A stretch of DNA of 57,013 nt from Loktanella fryxellensis (GCF_900110065.1 NZ_FOCI01000020.1:1-57013); one strand, 5' to 3'; counted from the stretch's first letter, positions 34,227-43,545 are shown. Notes: generated by a model not told the origin, from the sequence alone. A program made the numbers and translations.

Positions 34227-35888
34227 GTGACCGCCACACCCGCAGCCCCGCCGCCGTCGCCGTTCTCGGTGCCGATCTTCCGCGCGATCTGGTTCGCGTC
34301 GATGTCGTCGAACTTCGGCGGGCTGGTGCAGGCGGTGGGTGCGTCATGGCTGATGACGACGCTCACCACCTCGCCGCAGCAGGTGGCGCTGGTGCAGGCG
34401 TCCACCGCGCTGCCGATCATGCTGTTCTCGCTGACCGCGGGTGCCATCGCCGACAACCTCGACCGGCGCAAGGTCATGCTGATCGCGCAGTTCTACATGG
34501 TCGCGGTGTCGCTGTTGCTGGCGTGGTGTGCCTGGGCGGGCGTGCTGACGCCGTGGGGCCTGCTGGGCTTCACCTTCGCCATCGGCTGCGGCACGGCGCT
34601 GAACAATCCCGCGTGGCAGGCCAGCGTCGGCGACATGGTGCCCCGCGCCGCCCTGCCGGGGGCAGTGGCCCTGAACTCCATGGGGTTCAACATGGCACGG
34701 TCGGTGGGGCCCGCCATCGGCGGGGCCATCGTCGCCGTCGCGGGGGCGGCGGGCGCGTTCCTGACCAACGCGCTGAGCTATGTCGGCCTGATCGTCGTGC
34801 TGCTGCGCTGGCATCCGGTGCGCGCGCCGCGCACCCTGCCGCGCGAACACATCGCCACGGCGATGCTGGCAGGGCTGCGCTATGTCGCCATGTCGCCCAA
34901 CCTGTGTGTCGTGATGGCGCGTGCCGCCCTGTTCGGGGCCGCCGCCGCCGCCCTGCCCGCCCTGATGCCGGTCGTGGCGCGCGATCTGATCGTGGGCGGG
35001 CCGCTGACCTATGGCATCCTGCTGGGCGCGTTCGGCATCGGCGCTGTGGCGGGCGCGCTGTCCAGCGGGCGCCTGCGGGCGCGGCTTTCGACCGAGGCGA
35101 TCGTGCGCGTCGCCACGCTCGTCCTTGTCCTGGGCGGCATCGGCACGGCGCTGTCACACACGCTGATCCTGACGCTGCCCGCGCTGATGCTGGCGGGGTC
35201 AGGCTGGGTGCTGGCGCTGTCCACCTTCAACGTGACCGTGCAGCTGTCCACCCCGCGCTGGGTCGTGGGGCGGGCGTTGTCGCTGTATCAGATGGCGGCG
35301 TTCGGCGGGCTGGCGGCGGGCGCGTGGACCTTCGGCGCGATCGCCGAGGCGCAGGGCGTCACCCGCGCCCTTCTCGCCGCTGCCGCGCTGCAGGCGGTGG
35401 GCGGCCTGCTGGGGCTGGTGCTGCCCCTCCCCCGCAGCGGCGATGCGGATCTGGAACCGGCGGGGCACATGACCGCACCCGCGACGACCGTGCCCGTCGA
35501 TGCCCGGTCCGGCCCCATCGTCATCACGGTGGAACACCGGGTCGCGGCGCACAACAGCACGGCCTTTGTCGCCGCGATGAACGAGCGTCGCCGCATCTGT
35601 CGCCGGGACGGCGCGCGGCGCTGGACCCTGCTGCGCGATCTGGCGGACCCCGACCTGTGGGTGGAACGCTATCACGTCGCCACGTGGCTGGAATACGTCC
35701 GCGACCGCCAGCGCCGCACCCGCGCCGACCAGCAGAACCACGACCTGATCCAGTCGCTGCACATCGACGGCCACGCCCCGCGCGTCCACCGCTTCATCGA
35801 ACGTCCCGTCGGCTCCGCCACCTACGACCCGGTGGCCGAGGTGCAGGCGACCGAGGATGCGCTGACCGATCCCACCCGCGCGAACTGA
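34227..35888 (+). CDS. MFS exporter with C-terminal soluble domain (EntS/DUF894 type)
   Basis: 553 residues, read from a GTG preceded by GAGGAG. About 400 residues form an MFS transporter with twelve predicted helices and the family loop AIADNLDRRKVMLIAQ. The last 140 residues are soluble, starting around PIVITVEHRVAA and containing WVERYHVATWLEYVRDRQRR, resembling a dimeric alpha/beta-barrel fold. Transporters of this architecture are annotated as MFS_3/enterobactin-exporter-like. Substrate unknown. No co-transcribed partner on its strand; the copper genes diverge upstream. Confidence 0.88.
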   Translation: MTATPAAPPPSPFSVPIFRAIWFASMSSNFGGLVQAVGASWLMTTLTTSPQQVALVQASTALPIMLFSLTAGAIADNLDRRKVMLIAQFYMVAVSLLLAWCAWAGVLTPWGLLGFTFAIGCGTALNNPAWQASVGDMVPRAALPGAVALNSMGFNMARSVGPAIGGAIVAVAGAAGAFLTNALSYVGLIVVLLRWHPVRAPRTLPREHIATAMLAGLRYVAMSPNLCVVMARAALFGAAAAALPALMPVVARDLIVGGPLTYGILLGAFGIGAVAGALSSGRLRARLSTEAIVRVATLVLVLGGIGTALSHTLILTLPALMLAGSGWVLALSTFNVTVQLSTPRWVVGRALSLYQMAAFGGLAAGAWTFGAIAEAQGVTRALLAAAALQAVGGLLGLVLPLPRSGDADLEPAGHMTAPATTVPVDARSGPIVITVEHRVAAHNSTAFVAAMNERRRICRRDGARRWTLLRDLADPDLWVERYHVATWLEYVRDRQRRTRADQQNHDLIQSLHIDGHAPRVHRFIERPVGSATYDPVAEVQATEDALTDPTRAN

Positions 35889-35984
35889 CGTGCACCGATG
35901 CAGGGGCCGGTGTGCGGCCCTTGGATAAGTTGATCCACGTCATATTTGCCCGTCTCACGTTTCAAGAAACCGTCAGGACCTCCC

Positions 35985-37091
35985 ATGACCACCAACACCC
36001 TGTTCCGCCCCTTCACGTACAAGGGGCTCGACCTGCCCAACCGCATCGTCATGGCCCCCATGACCCGGTCGATGGCACCGGAGGGCATCCCCGGCCAGCC
36101 GCAGGTCGATTACTACGCCCGCCGCGCCGCCGCCGATGTGGGTCTGATCCTGACCGAAGGCACCGTGATCGACCGTCCCGCGTCGCGCAACACCGCCGGC
36201 ATCCCGTTCTTCCATGGCGACGCCGCGATGGCTGGCTGGCGTGACGTGGCATCGGCCGTGCACGCCAAGGGCGGCAAGATCGCGCCGCAGATCTGGCACA
36301 CGGGATCGACACGTGGCGGAAAGTGGGAGCCCGCGGCGCCCGTCGAAAGCCCCTCCGGCCTCGTCGGCCCCGGCGAGCCGCGCGGCAACACGATGACCGA
36401 CGCCGACGTGGCCGACACCATCGCGGCCTTCGCGAAATCCGCGCGTCTGGCGCAGGAAGCCGGCTTCGACGCGGTCGAGGTGCATGGCGCGCACGGCTAT
36501 CTGATCGACCAGTTCTTCTGGTCCGGCACCAACCTGCGCGACGATTCCTACGGTGGCCCGACCATCAAGGACCGCTCGCGCTTCGCCGCCGAGATCGTCA
36601 AGGCGATCCGGGCCGAGGTCGGTCCCGACTTCCCGCTGATCCTGCGCGTCAGCCAGTGGAAGCAGCAGGACTACACCGCCCGTCTGGCCACCAGCACGTC
36701 CGAGATGACCGACTGGCTGTTGCCGCTGGTCGAGGCTGGCGTGGATATCCTGCACTGTTCACAGCGCCGCTTCTGGGAACCCGAATTCCCGGAAGTTGAC
36801 GGCGAAGAGGGTCTGAACTTTGCCGGTTGGGCGAAAAAGCTGACGGGTGCGCCGACGATCAGCGTGGGCTCCGTCGGCCTGAACTCCGACTTTAGCGGCG
36901 CGTTCGCGGGTGAATGGTCCAAGGCCACGCCGCTGGACCGTCTGACCCGGCGGATGGAGCGTGACGAGTTCGACCTGATCGCCGTGGGCCGCGCCCTGCT
37001 GGCGGACCCCGCGTGGGTGTCCAAGGTCCGCGAAGGCTGCATGGACGAGTTGAAGGATTTCGACGCCGCCGCGCTGAAGACCCTCGCCTGA
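35985..37091 (+). CDS. Old yellow enzyme-type NADH:flavin oxidoreductase
   Basis: 368 residues, one TIM-barrel. FMN/substrate-binding segments are visible: PNRIVMAPMTRSMAPEG at the N-terminus, PQIWHTGSTRGG, and the catalytic VEVHGAHGYLIDQFFW near residue 165. Later elements include RVSQWKQQDY and the phosphate-binding ISVGSVGLNSDF. These enzymes reduce alkenes or nitro groups with NAD(P)H. The natural substrate is not indicated. Ribosome-binding AGGACCTCCC precedes the ATG. A strong stem-loop separates it from the convergent hydrolase. Confidence 0.9.
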   Translation: MTTNTLFRPFTYKGLDLPNRIVMAPMTRSMAPEGIPGQPQVDYYARRAAADVGLILTEGTVIDRPASRNTAGIPFFHGDAAMAGWRDVASAVHAKGGKIAPQIWHTGSTRGGKWEPAAPVESPSGLVGPGEPRGNTMTDADVADTIAAFAKSARLAQEAGFDAVEVHGAHGYLIDQFFWSGTNLRDDSYGGPTIKDRSRFAAEIVKAIRAEVGPDFPLILRVSQWKQQDYTARLATSTSEMTDWLLPLVEAGVDILHCSQRRFWEPEFPEVDGEEGLNFAGWAKKLTGAPTISVGSVGLNSDFSGAFAGEWSKATPLDRLTRRMERDEFDLIAVGRALLADPAWVSKVREGCMDELKDFDAAALKTLA

Positions 37092-37103
37092 GCCTTGCCA
37101 AAG

Positions 37104-37125
37104 GGGGGGCCTTTCCGGGCCCCCC
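37104..37125. terminator. Bidirectional stem-loop between OYE and hydrolase genes
   Basis: Arms GGGGGGCC and GGCCCCCC with a six-base loop. It lies 12 bases after the reductase stop and at the hydrolase stop. A terminator for convergent genes is likely, though there is no long T-run. Confidence 0.6.
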
Positions 37126-37829
37126 TACCCCAGCAGGAACGGGATCAGCGCATCCGCCACGGCCTCTGGCCGTTCCAGGGGCGCGAAATGCCCCGCCTCT
37201 TCGATCACCACCAGCCGCGCATCGGGCAGCAGCGCCTGCATCGCTTCATGCTGCGCGACAGGGCTGAACGCGTCCTGACGCCCTACCATCAGCAGCACCG
37301 GACAGGCGATCTGCCCAAGGTAGCTCCGTGCATCGGGCCGGTTCACCAGCGCCGCGATCTGCCGCGCGTGGCTCTCCGGCGTCTGCCGCAGCACCATCGC
37401 CGTTAGCGCATCCATCAGCCCGAAATCGCCGTGCCTGCCCGGATGCACCATCTCCGGCAACCAGCGGTCGCACAGCGCCTGCATCCCGTGATCCCGCGCC
37501 AGCGCCACCAGCGCCTCGCGCACCGGCAACTCGCCTGCCGCCAGAGGATGCACGCCTGTGTCGAGCAGCGCCAGACGCGCGATCCGGTCGGGGGCCAGAC
37601 GGGCCATTTCCAACGCGACGCGCGCGCCCATGGAATGGCCCGCCACCCGCATCCGGCCAGCCGACAGCGCAAGGCAGTCGTGCGCCATGTCGGTCAGATC
37701 ATCCTGCGTGGTCAGATCGGCCACCACGCCGTCAGCGCCGATCGCATCGACGAAGGGCACCCACACCGTGCGGTCCGACAGCAGGCCGGGGATCAGGACG
37801 ATGGTATCGCCAGTTGTCGGGGCGGTCAT
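37125..37829 (-). CDS. Alpha/beta-hydrolase fold protein
   Basis: 234 residues. The nucleophile elbow is AGHSMGARVALEMA near residue 63, the acid region is ALLDTGVHP or the later VGRQDAFSPV, and the catalytic His is in EEAGHFAPLERPE near the C-terminus. No signal peptide is present, so it is cytoplasmic. Substrate unknown; it may be an esterase, lactonase or C-C hydrolase. The start overlaps the upstream FAD-reductase gene stop as ATGA, so the two are co-translated. Confidence 0.85.
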   Translation of the reverse strand: MTAPTTGDTIVLIPGLLSDRTVWVPFVDAIGADGVVADLTTQDDLTDMAHDCLALSAGRMRVAGHSMGARVALEMARLAPDRIARLALLDTGVHPLAAGELPVREALVALARDHGMQALCDRWLPEMVHPGRHGDFGLMDALTAMVLRQTPESHARQIAALVNRPDARSYLGQIACPVLLMVGRQDAFSPVAQHEAMQALLPDARLVVIEEAGHFAPLERPEAVADALIPFLLG

Positions 37830-38998
37830 ACGGCGGTCAGGTCGAAATCGGCGGCGATCAGCGCGGCCTTGTCCACCGGACCCAGCGCCATCCGCTTGCG
37901 CGCCTGCATGTGGGTGCGGGCGGCATTCACCGTCTCCACCGCCGACAGCCGGTTGCCCGCAAACCGCCAGACGCTGCCGTCGGGGCCGGTCACGGCGTCG
38001 TCCTGCGGCGTGGCCAGTCCCGCGATCTGCAACTTGGCATCCGCCTGATCGGACCAGAACCACGGCACGGCGGCATAGGCGTCATCCGCCCCGCCCACCA
38101 GACGCCGCGCGATCAGACGGGCATGGTCGGTGGCGGCCTGCACGCTCTCCAACCGCACGGGGCGCTGCGTGACCGGATCGGGGAACACCGCGCAATCCCC
38201 CAGCGCGGAAATCGCGGAGTCCGACGTGCGCAGTTGCGCATCCACGACGACGCCGTTCGCCACGTCCAGACCCGCATCCCGCGCAAGGCTGTCGTTGGGC
38301 ACCACACCGGCGGCCAGCAGCACGATGTCGGCGGCGATCGCGGTGCCGTCGCGCAATAAGATCCCGTCGTCCGTCACTTCGGTCACCAGCGCATCAAGGT
38401 GCAATTCAGTGCCTAATCCCCTGTGCAGAGCCGCAAATCGGTCCGACATCTGCGGCGACAGCACACGCGCCATCAGGCGGGGTGCGGCCTCGGCCACCGT
38501 CACGTCGTGCCCCAGTCCGGCCGCAACGGCCGCGAATTCCAGCCCGATGAAACCGCCACCGATCACCGCGCAGCGTTTGGGGCTGTCGAGTGCACCCCGC
38601 AGCCGCACCGCGTCGTCCAGCGTGCGCAGGTCCAGCGCCCGCGCAAGACCGGGAATCGGCGGGCGGAGGTTGCGCGTCCCGGAGGCGAGGATCAGGTGAT
38701 CATAGGGCCACGCCTGCCCGCCTGCATGAACCATCCGCGCAAGCCGGTCGATCCGGTCGATCCACACGCCCGTCACCAGCGCGATGTCCGCCGTGTCATA
38801 GAACGCCGCGGGCCGCAGACGCAGCGCCTCGGCATCGCCGGACTTGAGGTAGGCCTTGGACAAGGGCGGGCGCTGATAGGGCAACCCGTCCTCGGCACCG
38901 ATCAGGGTGATCGACCCGGCAAAGCCGTCCTGCCGCAGGCTGATGGCGGCCTGCAGACCACCCTGCCCCGCCCCCACGATGACGATCCGTTCCAGCAT
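37826..38998 (-). CDS. FAD-dependent ferredoxin/rubredoxin reductase-type oxidoreductase
   Basis: 390 residues. Two Rossmann nucleotide sites: IVGAGQGGLQAAISLR for FAD at the N-terminus and AVIGGGFIGLEFAAVA for NAD(P)H near residue 145. A GDCAVFPDP motif near residue 275 and a C-terminal reductase domain with PWFWSDQADAKLQIAGL match AndAa/CamA-type ferredoxin reductases of oxygenase systems. No ferredoxin or oxygenase gene is adjacent, so the partner is elsewhere or the role differs. GAGGGACTGCAC precedes the ATG. A longer upstream frame is not supported. Confidence 0.88.
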   Translation of the reverse strand: MLERIVIVGAGQGGLQAAISLRQDGFAGSITLIGAEDGLPYQRPPLSKAYLKSGDAEALRLRPAAFYDTADIALVTGVWIDRIDRLARMVHAGGQAWPYDHLILASGTRNLRPPIPGLARALDLRTLDDAVRLRGALDSPKRCAVIGGGFIGLEFAAVAAGLGHDVTVAEAAPRLMARVLSPQMSDRFAALHRGLGTELHLDALVTEVTDDGILLRDGTAIAADIVLLAAGVVPNDSLARDAGLDVANGVVVDAQLRTSDSAISALGDCAVFPDPVTQRPVRLESVQAATDHARLIARRLVGGADDAYAAVPWFWSDQADAKLQIAGLATPQDDAVTGPDGSVWRFAGNRLSAVETVNAARTHMQARKRMALGPVDKAALIAADFDLTAV

Positions 38999-39319
38999 GT
39001 GCAGTCCCTCGAAACCCTGCCGCAGGGTCTGTTTACAGCCCGGCCACTCCATTCCACGCCCGGTCGGTCGCGACTGTGCCGCCTTGTCGAAAGTCATAGC
39101 CGCCGATGCGTGCATCCTCCAGCACCAAACGGCAGCAAGACCTGCGACGCGGTGCCTGTCCAAGTGAAACATTCCCCCCTAGACTGGGCACGACCAACCG
39201 GAACTGCACAGCCTGACCGCCACCGCACCACCCTGCCGCATCAACTGTGCCATGCTTGGGCAACGCAGCCTCCGGCAATGATGAAAGATCATTATATGAT
39301 TGTTAGTAAAGGATAATAC
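38999..39319. promoter_or_regulatory. Divergent intergenic region with candidate operator
   Basis: 321 bp between the reductase and hydroxyproline operon starts. Close to the reductase start is a small hairpin, ACCCTG-CCG-CAGGGT. Just before the hydroxyproline operon is an A/T-rich segment with ATGAT at 39278, ATCAT at 39288 and ATGAT at 39296; the last two form a palindrome around TAT. It looks like an operator for an unseen regulator, such as a GntR protein. AAAGGATAATAC then precedes the first ATG. No GntR or LysR gene is adjacent. Confidence 0.5.
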
Positions 39320-40282
39320 ATGGACGCCAGCGTCTTTCACGGCACCATCCCCGCCCTGTTGACCCCACTGACCCCCGACCGGCAGCCCGATCTCGACGCC
39401 CTCGTGCAGACCGGGCAAGAGATGATCGCGGCGGGCATGTCCGGCGTGGTCTATTGCGGGAGCTGCGGCGACTGGCCCCTGCTGACGGATGCACAGCGGA
39501 TGGACGGGGTCGCGCGCCTGACCGACGCGGGGGTGCCGGTGGTCGTGGGCACGGGTGCGGTCAATTCGGCCACGGCGGTGGCCCATGCTGCGCATGCGCA
39601 GTCCATCGGCGCGGCAGGCCTGATGGTCATTCCCCGCGTGCTGTCACGGGGGGCGTCGGCTGCGGCGCAGGCGCACCACTTTGCCGCGATCCTGAACGCG
39701 GCGCCGGACGTGCCGGCGATCATCTACAACAGTCCCTATTATGGCTATCAGACCCGCGCCGACCTGTTCTTTGCCCTGCGCGACGCGCATCCGAACCTGA
39801 TCGGGTTCAAGGAATTCGGTGGGGCGTCCGACCTGACCTATGCCGCCGAACACATCACGTGCCGCGACGACGATGCGATCCTGATGGTCGGCGTGGATAC
39901 CGAAGTCTACCACGGCTTCGTCAACTGCGGCGCGGTCGGTGCGATTACCGGCATCGGCACGATCTTTCCGGCGGAAACCCTGCTGCTGGTCGCCCTGTCG
40001 CGCCGCGCCGCCGCTGGCGATGCAGAGGCCGACCTGCGCGCGCGGGAGTTGTCGCAGGCCTTCGCCGTGCTGGCCGCCTTCGACGAAGGCGTCGATCTCG
40101 TCCTCTACTTCAAGCACCTGATGGTGCTGAAGGGGCACGAGGCGTACCGCCGCAACGTCTATGAGACGGACGCATTGTCGGCGTCGCAGGCGGGATTTGC
40201 CACGGCGCAGTTCCACAAGTTCAACGCTTGGTTCGCAGACTGGTCGCGACACCTTGCGACGGGTCGCGGCACGGCGGCGTGA
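39320..40282 (+). CDS. DHDPS-family pyrroline-4-hydroxy-2-carboxylate deaminase (HypD/LhpC type)
   Basis: 320 residues, a TIM-barrel aldolase of the dihydrodipicolinate synthase superfamily. GSCGDWPLLTD replaces the usual G-T-T-G-E. The catalytic Tyr is in YNSPYYGYQTR and the Schiff-base Lys is in LIGFKEFGGASDL. In trans-4-hydroxy-L-proline breakdown such an enzyme converts pyrroline-4-hydroxy-2-carboxylate to alpha-ketoglutarate semialdehyde. The assignment rests on the next two genes, a hydroxyproline epimerase and a D-amino-acid oxidase-like enzyme. The dehydrogenase for the last step is not in this window. Confidence 0.82.
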   Translation: MDASVFHGTIPALLTPLTPDRQPDLDALVQTGQEMIAAGMSGVVYCGSCGDWPLLTDAQRMDGVARLTDAGVPVVVGTGAVNSATAVAHAAHAQSIGAAGLMVIPRVLSRGASAAAQAHHFAAILNAAPDVPAIIYNSPYYGYQTRADLFFALRDAHPNLIGFKEFGGASDLTYAAEHITCRDDDAILMVGVDTEVYHGFVNCGAVGAITGIGTIFPAETLLLVALSRRAAAGDAEADLRARELSQAFAVLAAFDEGVDLVLYFKHLMVLKGHEAYRRNVYETDALSASQAGFATAQFHKFNAWFADWSRHLATGRGTAA

Positions 40283-40289
40283 CCGACAC

Positions 40290-41222
40290 ATGCAGGTCAT
40301 AGACAGCCACACGGGCGGCGAGCCGACGCGCACGATCCTGTCCGGCGGTCCCGATCTGGGCGCCGGGCCGCTCGCGCTGCGGGCACAGCGGCTGGCGCGG
40401 GATCACCGGGCCCTGTGGCGGGCGATCCTGCTGGAACCGCGCGGACAGGTGGCGATGGTCGGGGCGTTGCTGGTGCCGCCCGTCGATCCGACCTGCGTGA
40501 CAGGCGTGATCTTCTTCGACGTGGCCGCGGTGCTGGGCATGTGCGGTCACGGCACGATCGGGGTCGCCGTGACGCTGTTCCATGCAGGGCGGATCGGTGT
40601 CGGCCAGCACCGGTTCGAGACGCCGGCGGGCGTCGTCACCGTCGATCTGCTGGACGCCCACACCGTCACCGTCACCAACATCGAAAGCCGCCGGACACAG
40701 GCCGACGTGACGGTGGACGTGCCCGGGATCGGGCGCGTGACGGGCGACGTGGCTTACGGCGGCAACTGGTTCTTCCTCGTCGATCCCAGCCCGCTGCCAG
40801 TTGCGCCGGACAACATCACCGCGCTGACGCGGGCCACCATCGCCATGCGCATGGCATTGGCCGACGCCTGCGTGGCAGGCAACGACGGCAGCGCCATCGA
40901 CCACGTGATCCTCTATGGTCCAGCCGACGCGGCGGGCTTCCACAGTCGCAATTTCGTCCTGTGTCCCGACGACGCCTATGACCGCTCGCCCTGCGGCACG
41001 GGCAGTTCGGCGCGGCTGGCCACGCTGGCAGCGCGGGGCCTGTTGGCACCGGGTAAGGAGATCGTACAGGAAAGCGTGATCGGATCGACCTATCGGCTGT
41101 CCTATGCCCCCGGCGCGGCGGGCGGCGTGATCCCGCGGATCACCGGGCAGGCGCATGTGATGGCCGAAAGCCGCCTGATCTTCGACCCCGCCGACCCGTT
41201 CCGCGAGGGCATCGCGCCATGA
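40290..41222 (+). CDS. 4-Hydroxyproline 2-epimerase (proline racemase family)
   Basis: 310 residues. It starts MQVIDSHTGGEPTRTI and has the two catalytic cysteines at 85 (MCGHGTIG) and 235 (DRSPCGTGSSAR), as in hydroxyproline epimerases. The enzyme interconverts trans-4-hydroxy-L-proline and cis-4-hydroxy-D-proline. The gene lies seven bases after the deaminase gene, and its stop overlaps the next start as ATGA. A proline racemase or trans-3-hydroxyproline dehydratase is less likely because both cysteines are present and the neighbours fit the 4-hydroxyproline route. Confidence 0.88.
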   Translation: MQVIDSHTGGEPTRTILSGGPDLGAGPLALRAQRLARDHRALWRAILLEPRGQVAMVGALLVPPVDPTCVTGVIFFDVAAVLGMCGHGTIGVAVTLFHAGRIGVGQHRFETPAGVVTVDLLDAHTVTVTNIESRRTQADVTVDVPGIGRVTGDVAYGGNWFFLVDPSPLPVAPDNITALTRATIAMRMALADACVAGNDGSAIDHVILYGPADAAGFHSRNFVLCPDDAYDRSPCGTGSSARLATLAARGLLAPGKEIVQESVIGSTYRLSYAPGAAGGVIPRITGQAHVMAESRLIFDPADPFREGIAP

Positions 41223-42457
41223 GCGACATCGTCGTGATCGGCGCGGGCGTGGTCGGCGTGACCACGGCGCTGGCCCTGCAGACCGAGGGGCACAGCGTCC
41301 GCCTGATCGATCGGGGCGAGGTCGGGATGGCCACGTCGCGGGGCAATGCCGGGGCGTTCGCTTTCGCCGATATCGAGCCATTGGCGACCCCCGGCGTCAT
41401 GCGCCGCGCACCACGGTTCCTGTTGGACCCGCTGGGGCCGCTGTCGATCCCACCGGCACAGGCGGTGCGGATGATCCCGTGGCTGTGGCGGTTCTGGCGT
41501 GCCAGCAGGCCGCAACGCCATGCCGCCGCCGTGGCTGCACAGGCGAGCCTGATGGACATATCGCGGACGGCGCTGGACGATCTGATCGCCGCCGTGAATG
41601 GCGAGCCGCTGATGCGGCGCGAAGGGCAATTGCAACTCTACGAAGGTGAGCCTGCGTTCCGCGCCAGCCTGCCGGGCTGGGACCTGCGCCGCGCGCATGG
41701 CGTGGCGTTCGATCTGCTGGACGGCGCCGAGGCGATCACCGAGATCCAGCCGGGGCTGTCGCCACGCTTCACCCACGCGGGCTTCGTGCCCGCGTGGATG
41801 AACACGACCGACCCGTTCGCGTGGGTGCAGCATCTGGCGCAGGCCTTTGTCGCGCGCGGTGGCACGATCGCACGGCATTACGTGCAGGCGCTGGTGCACG
41901 GCGCCGATGGCGTCACGGTGAAGACCGCGACCGGCCCGTTGACCGGCGCCCGCGTCGTCGTGGCGGCTGGCGCGTGGTCGCACCAGCTTGCGCGCACGCT
42001 GGGCGACCGGGTGCCGCTGGATACGGAACGCGGCTACAACGCGACCTTCGCGGCGGGCGGCACGGCGCTGCACACGCATCTGACGTTTCCGGACCACGGT
42101 TTCGTCGTCACCCGGATCGGCGACGGGGTGCGGGTCGGCGGCGCGGTGGAGCTTGGCGGCCTCGACCGCGCGCCTGACTGGCGGCGTGCCGACGTGCTGG
42201 CGGACAAGGCGCGGGCGTTCCTGCCGCTGCTGACCTTGCGCGATGGCGTGCGCTGGATGGGCTGCCGTCCGTCCACACCGGACAGCCTGCCGATGATCGG
42301 CCATGCCCCCCGATCGGACCGCGTCACCTATGCCTTCGGCCACGGCCATCTGGGGCTGACGCAGGCGGCCGGCACGGCGCAGCTGGTGGCCGATCTCGTG
42401 GCGGGGCGCGCGCCGGGGATCGACCTGACGCCCTTCGCTGCCACGCGATTCCGCTGA
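41219..42457 (+). CDS. FAD-dependent D-amino-acid dehydrogenase (D-hydroxyproline type)
   Basis: 412 residues. The FAD-binding site is IVVIGAGVVGVTTALALQTE at the N-terminus, and a C-terminal GCRPSTPDSLPMIGHAP followed by GHGHLGLTQAAGTAQLVADL is typical of the DadA/DAAO family. It oxidises cis-4-hydroxy-D-proline to the pyrroline that the first gene's product deaminates. The start is an ATGA overlap with the epimerase gene. The gene completes a three-step operon. Its stop is close to a candidate parS site of the replicon core. Confidence 0.88.
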   Translation: MSDIVVIGAGVVGVTTALALQTEGHSVRLIDRGEVGMATSRGNAGAFAFADIEPLATPGVMRRAPRFLLDPLGPLSIPPAQAVRMIPWLWRFWRASRPQRHAAAVAAQASLMDISRTALDDLIAAVNGEPLMRREGQLQLYEGEPAFRASLPGWDLRRAHGVAFDLLDGAEAITEIQPGLSPRFTHAGFVPAWMNTTDPFAWVQHLAQAFVARGGTIARHYVQALVHGADGVTVKTATGPLTGARVVVAAGAWSHQLARTLGDRVPLDTERGYNATFAAGGTALHTHLTFPDHGFVVTRIGDGVRVGGAVELGGLDRAPDWRRADVLADKARAFLPLLTLRDGVRWMGCRPSTPDSLPMIGHAPRSDRVTYAFGHGHLGLTQAAGTAQLVADLVAGRAPGIDLTPFAATRFR

Positions 42458-42481
42458 AACCTTACCGGATGGGTGGGGTCG

Positions 42482-42495
42482 TTGCCACCTGGCAA
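42482..42495. repeat. Candidate parS site, left copy
   Basis: TTGCCA-CC-TGGCAA, a near-palindrome beyond the repA 3-prime end. An equivalent site, TTGCCA-TG-TGGCAA, directly follows parB, so the pair encloses the rep-par module. I noticed no further copies in the window on reading. Confidence 0.65.
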
Positions 42496-42525
42496 TGAGG
42501 TGGAAATCGTAGCGTCGCCAGTGAC

Positions 42526-43545
42526 TTACAGCGGATTCGCCTCTGCGAACTTGCGGAAGAACGCGAGATAGGCGCGGTCGGGATCGTCGGGCTTGCCCTT
42601 GGTCCGCGACCAGGTGCGCCACTCGCTCTCGATCTGGTAGATGTCATAGCCGGGAAAGCGCATCCGCGCCGTCTCGTAGGTCTGGGTCTGCAGCGCGTCG
42701 CCCTTGACATCGAGCCAGCCGGGACGGGGGCGCAGGGTCGGGGCGGGTGCGGGCTCCGCCGCCTTGACCCGCCGCCCGGTGCTGGCGAAGGACAGCGCGC
42801 GCGCCGCCTCTCCGGTCGCGTCGCCGTCCTTGCGCCACCAGCGCAGCTCCACATGCGTCACGCTGCGCGCGGTCTTGATCGGCGCGATCTCCACCTGGTA
42901 GTCGGACAGGGCGCACACCTCGGCCACGGCGGGGTCGATGGCCCGCAGGCGCAGGTTCGACCATGACGTCAGCTTGCCCTTCGGCACGCCGAGCACGCCG
43001 CGGATCGCGTCGAGGGTGAAGGTCTCCGACGACTTCCAGCGCAGGTTGCCGCGTTTCTGGACCATCTCGTACAGGGTCAGGGCGTATTTCGACGACAGGG
43101 CGAACATCACCTCGCGCTGCAGGCGCGCGAAGACGGTGGAGTTGCCGATCACCTTGCGCAGGCGGGCGGGGATCTCGTATTCGAACAACCCGTCGCTGCG
43201 CGCCGCCTCGACGTTGCCGCCCAGCAGCTGCACACGCTCGACCGCGGGCTTGCCGTCCCACATCACGTCCATCTTGACGATGGCGGACATGAGCCGTTCG
43301 ATGGACTCGCCGATGCGGTCGTTGGAGTTGTGACTGCCGCGCAGGTCGGATTTCGCGATCACGTGCATCACCGGCTTGTCGATGGCGTCCCAGGCATTTT
43401 CCAGAAGCTGGTTGTAGATCCGCCGGTCGGTCAGGGTCAGGGGCGTCACCTCGATCAGGTCCACCAACTCGCCCGGCTTGATGAGGGTGTCGGCGGTGGG
43501 CCGGGCGTCGATCGTGCGGTAAGAGGGTGTCACAGGTTTCGCCAT
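42526..43545 (-). CDS. Plasmid replication initiator (Rep_3/RepB type)
   Basis: 339 residues. The N-terminal part KPGELVDLIEVTPLTLTDRR is the type seen in Rep_3-like initiators, with two winged-helix domains following (FALSSKYALTLYEMVQKRG, WSNLRLRAIDPAVAEV). The C-terminal 80 residues, with PRPGWLDVKGDAL and FAEANPL, form an added domain. Divergence from parAB across an iteron array supports its role as initiator. The subtype name (RepA or RepB of the Roseobacter scheme) is not certain. TGACTTAC inverted repeats just upstream may be its autorepression operator. Confidence 0.85.
   Translation of the reverse strand: MAKPVTPSYRTIDARPTADTLIKPGELVDLIEVTPLTLTDRRIYNQLLENAWDAIDKPVMHVIAKSDLRGSHNSNDRIGESIERLMSAIVKMDVMWDGKPAVERVQLLGGNVEAARSDGLFEYEIPARLRKVIGNSTVFARLQREVMFALSSKYALTLYEMVQKRGNLRWKSSETFTLDAIRGVLGVPKGKLTSWSNLRLRAIDPAVAEVCALSDYQVEIAPIKTARSVTHVELRWWRKDGDATGEAARALSFASTGRRVKAAEPAPAPTLRPRPGWLDVKGDALQTQTYETARMRFPGYDIYQIESEWRTWSRTKGKPDDPDRAYLAFFRKFAEANPL

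Noticed and set aside
35930-35943. TTGATCCACGTCAT upstream of the old-yellow-enzyme gene as an FNR box
   Set aside because: The right half is poor and the gene has no link with oxygen regulation.
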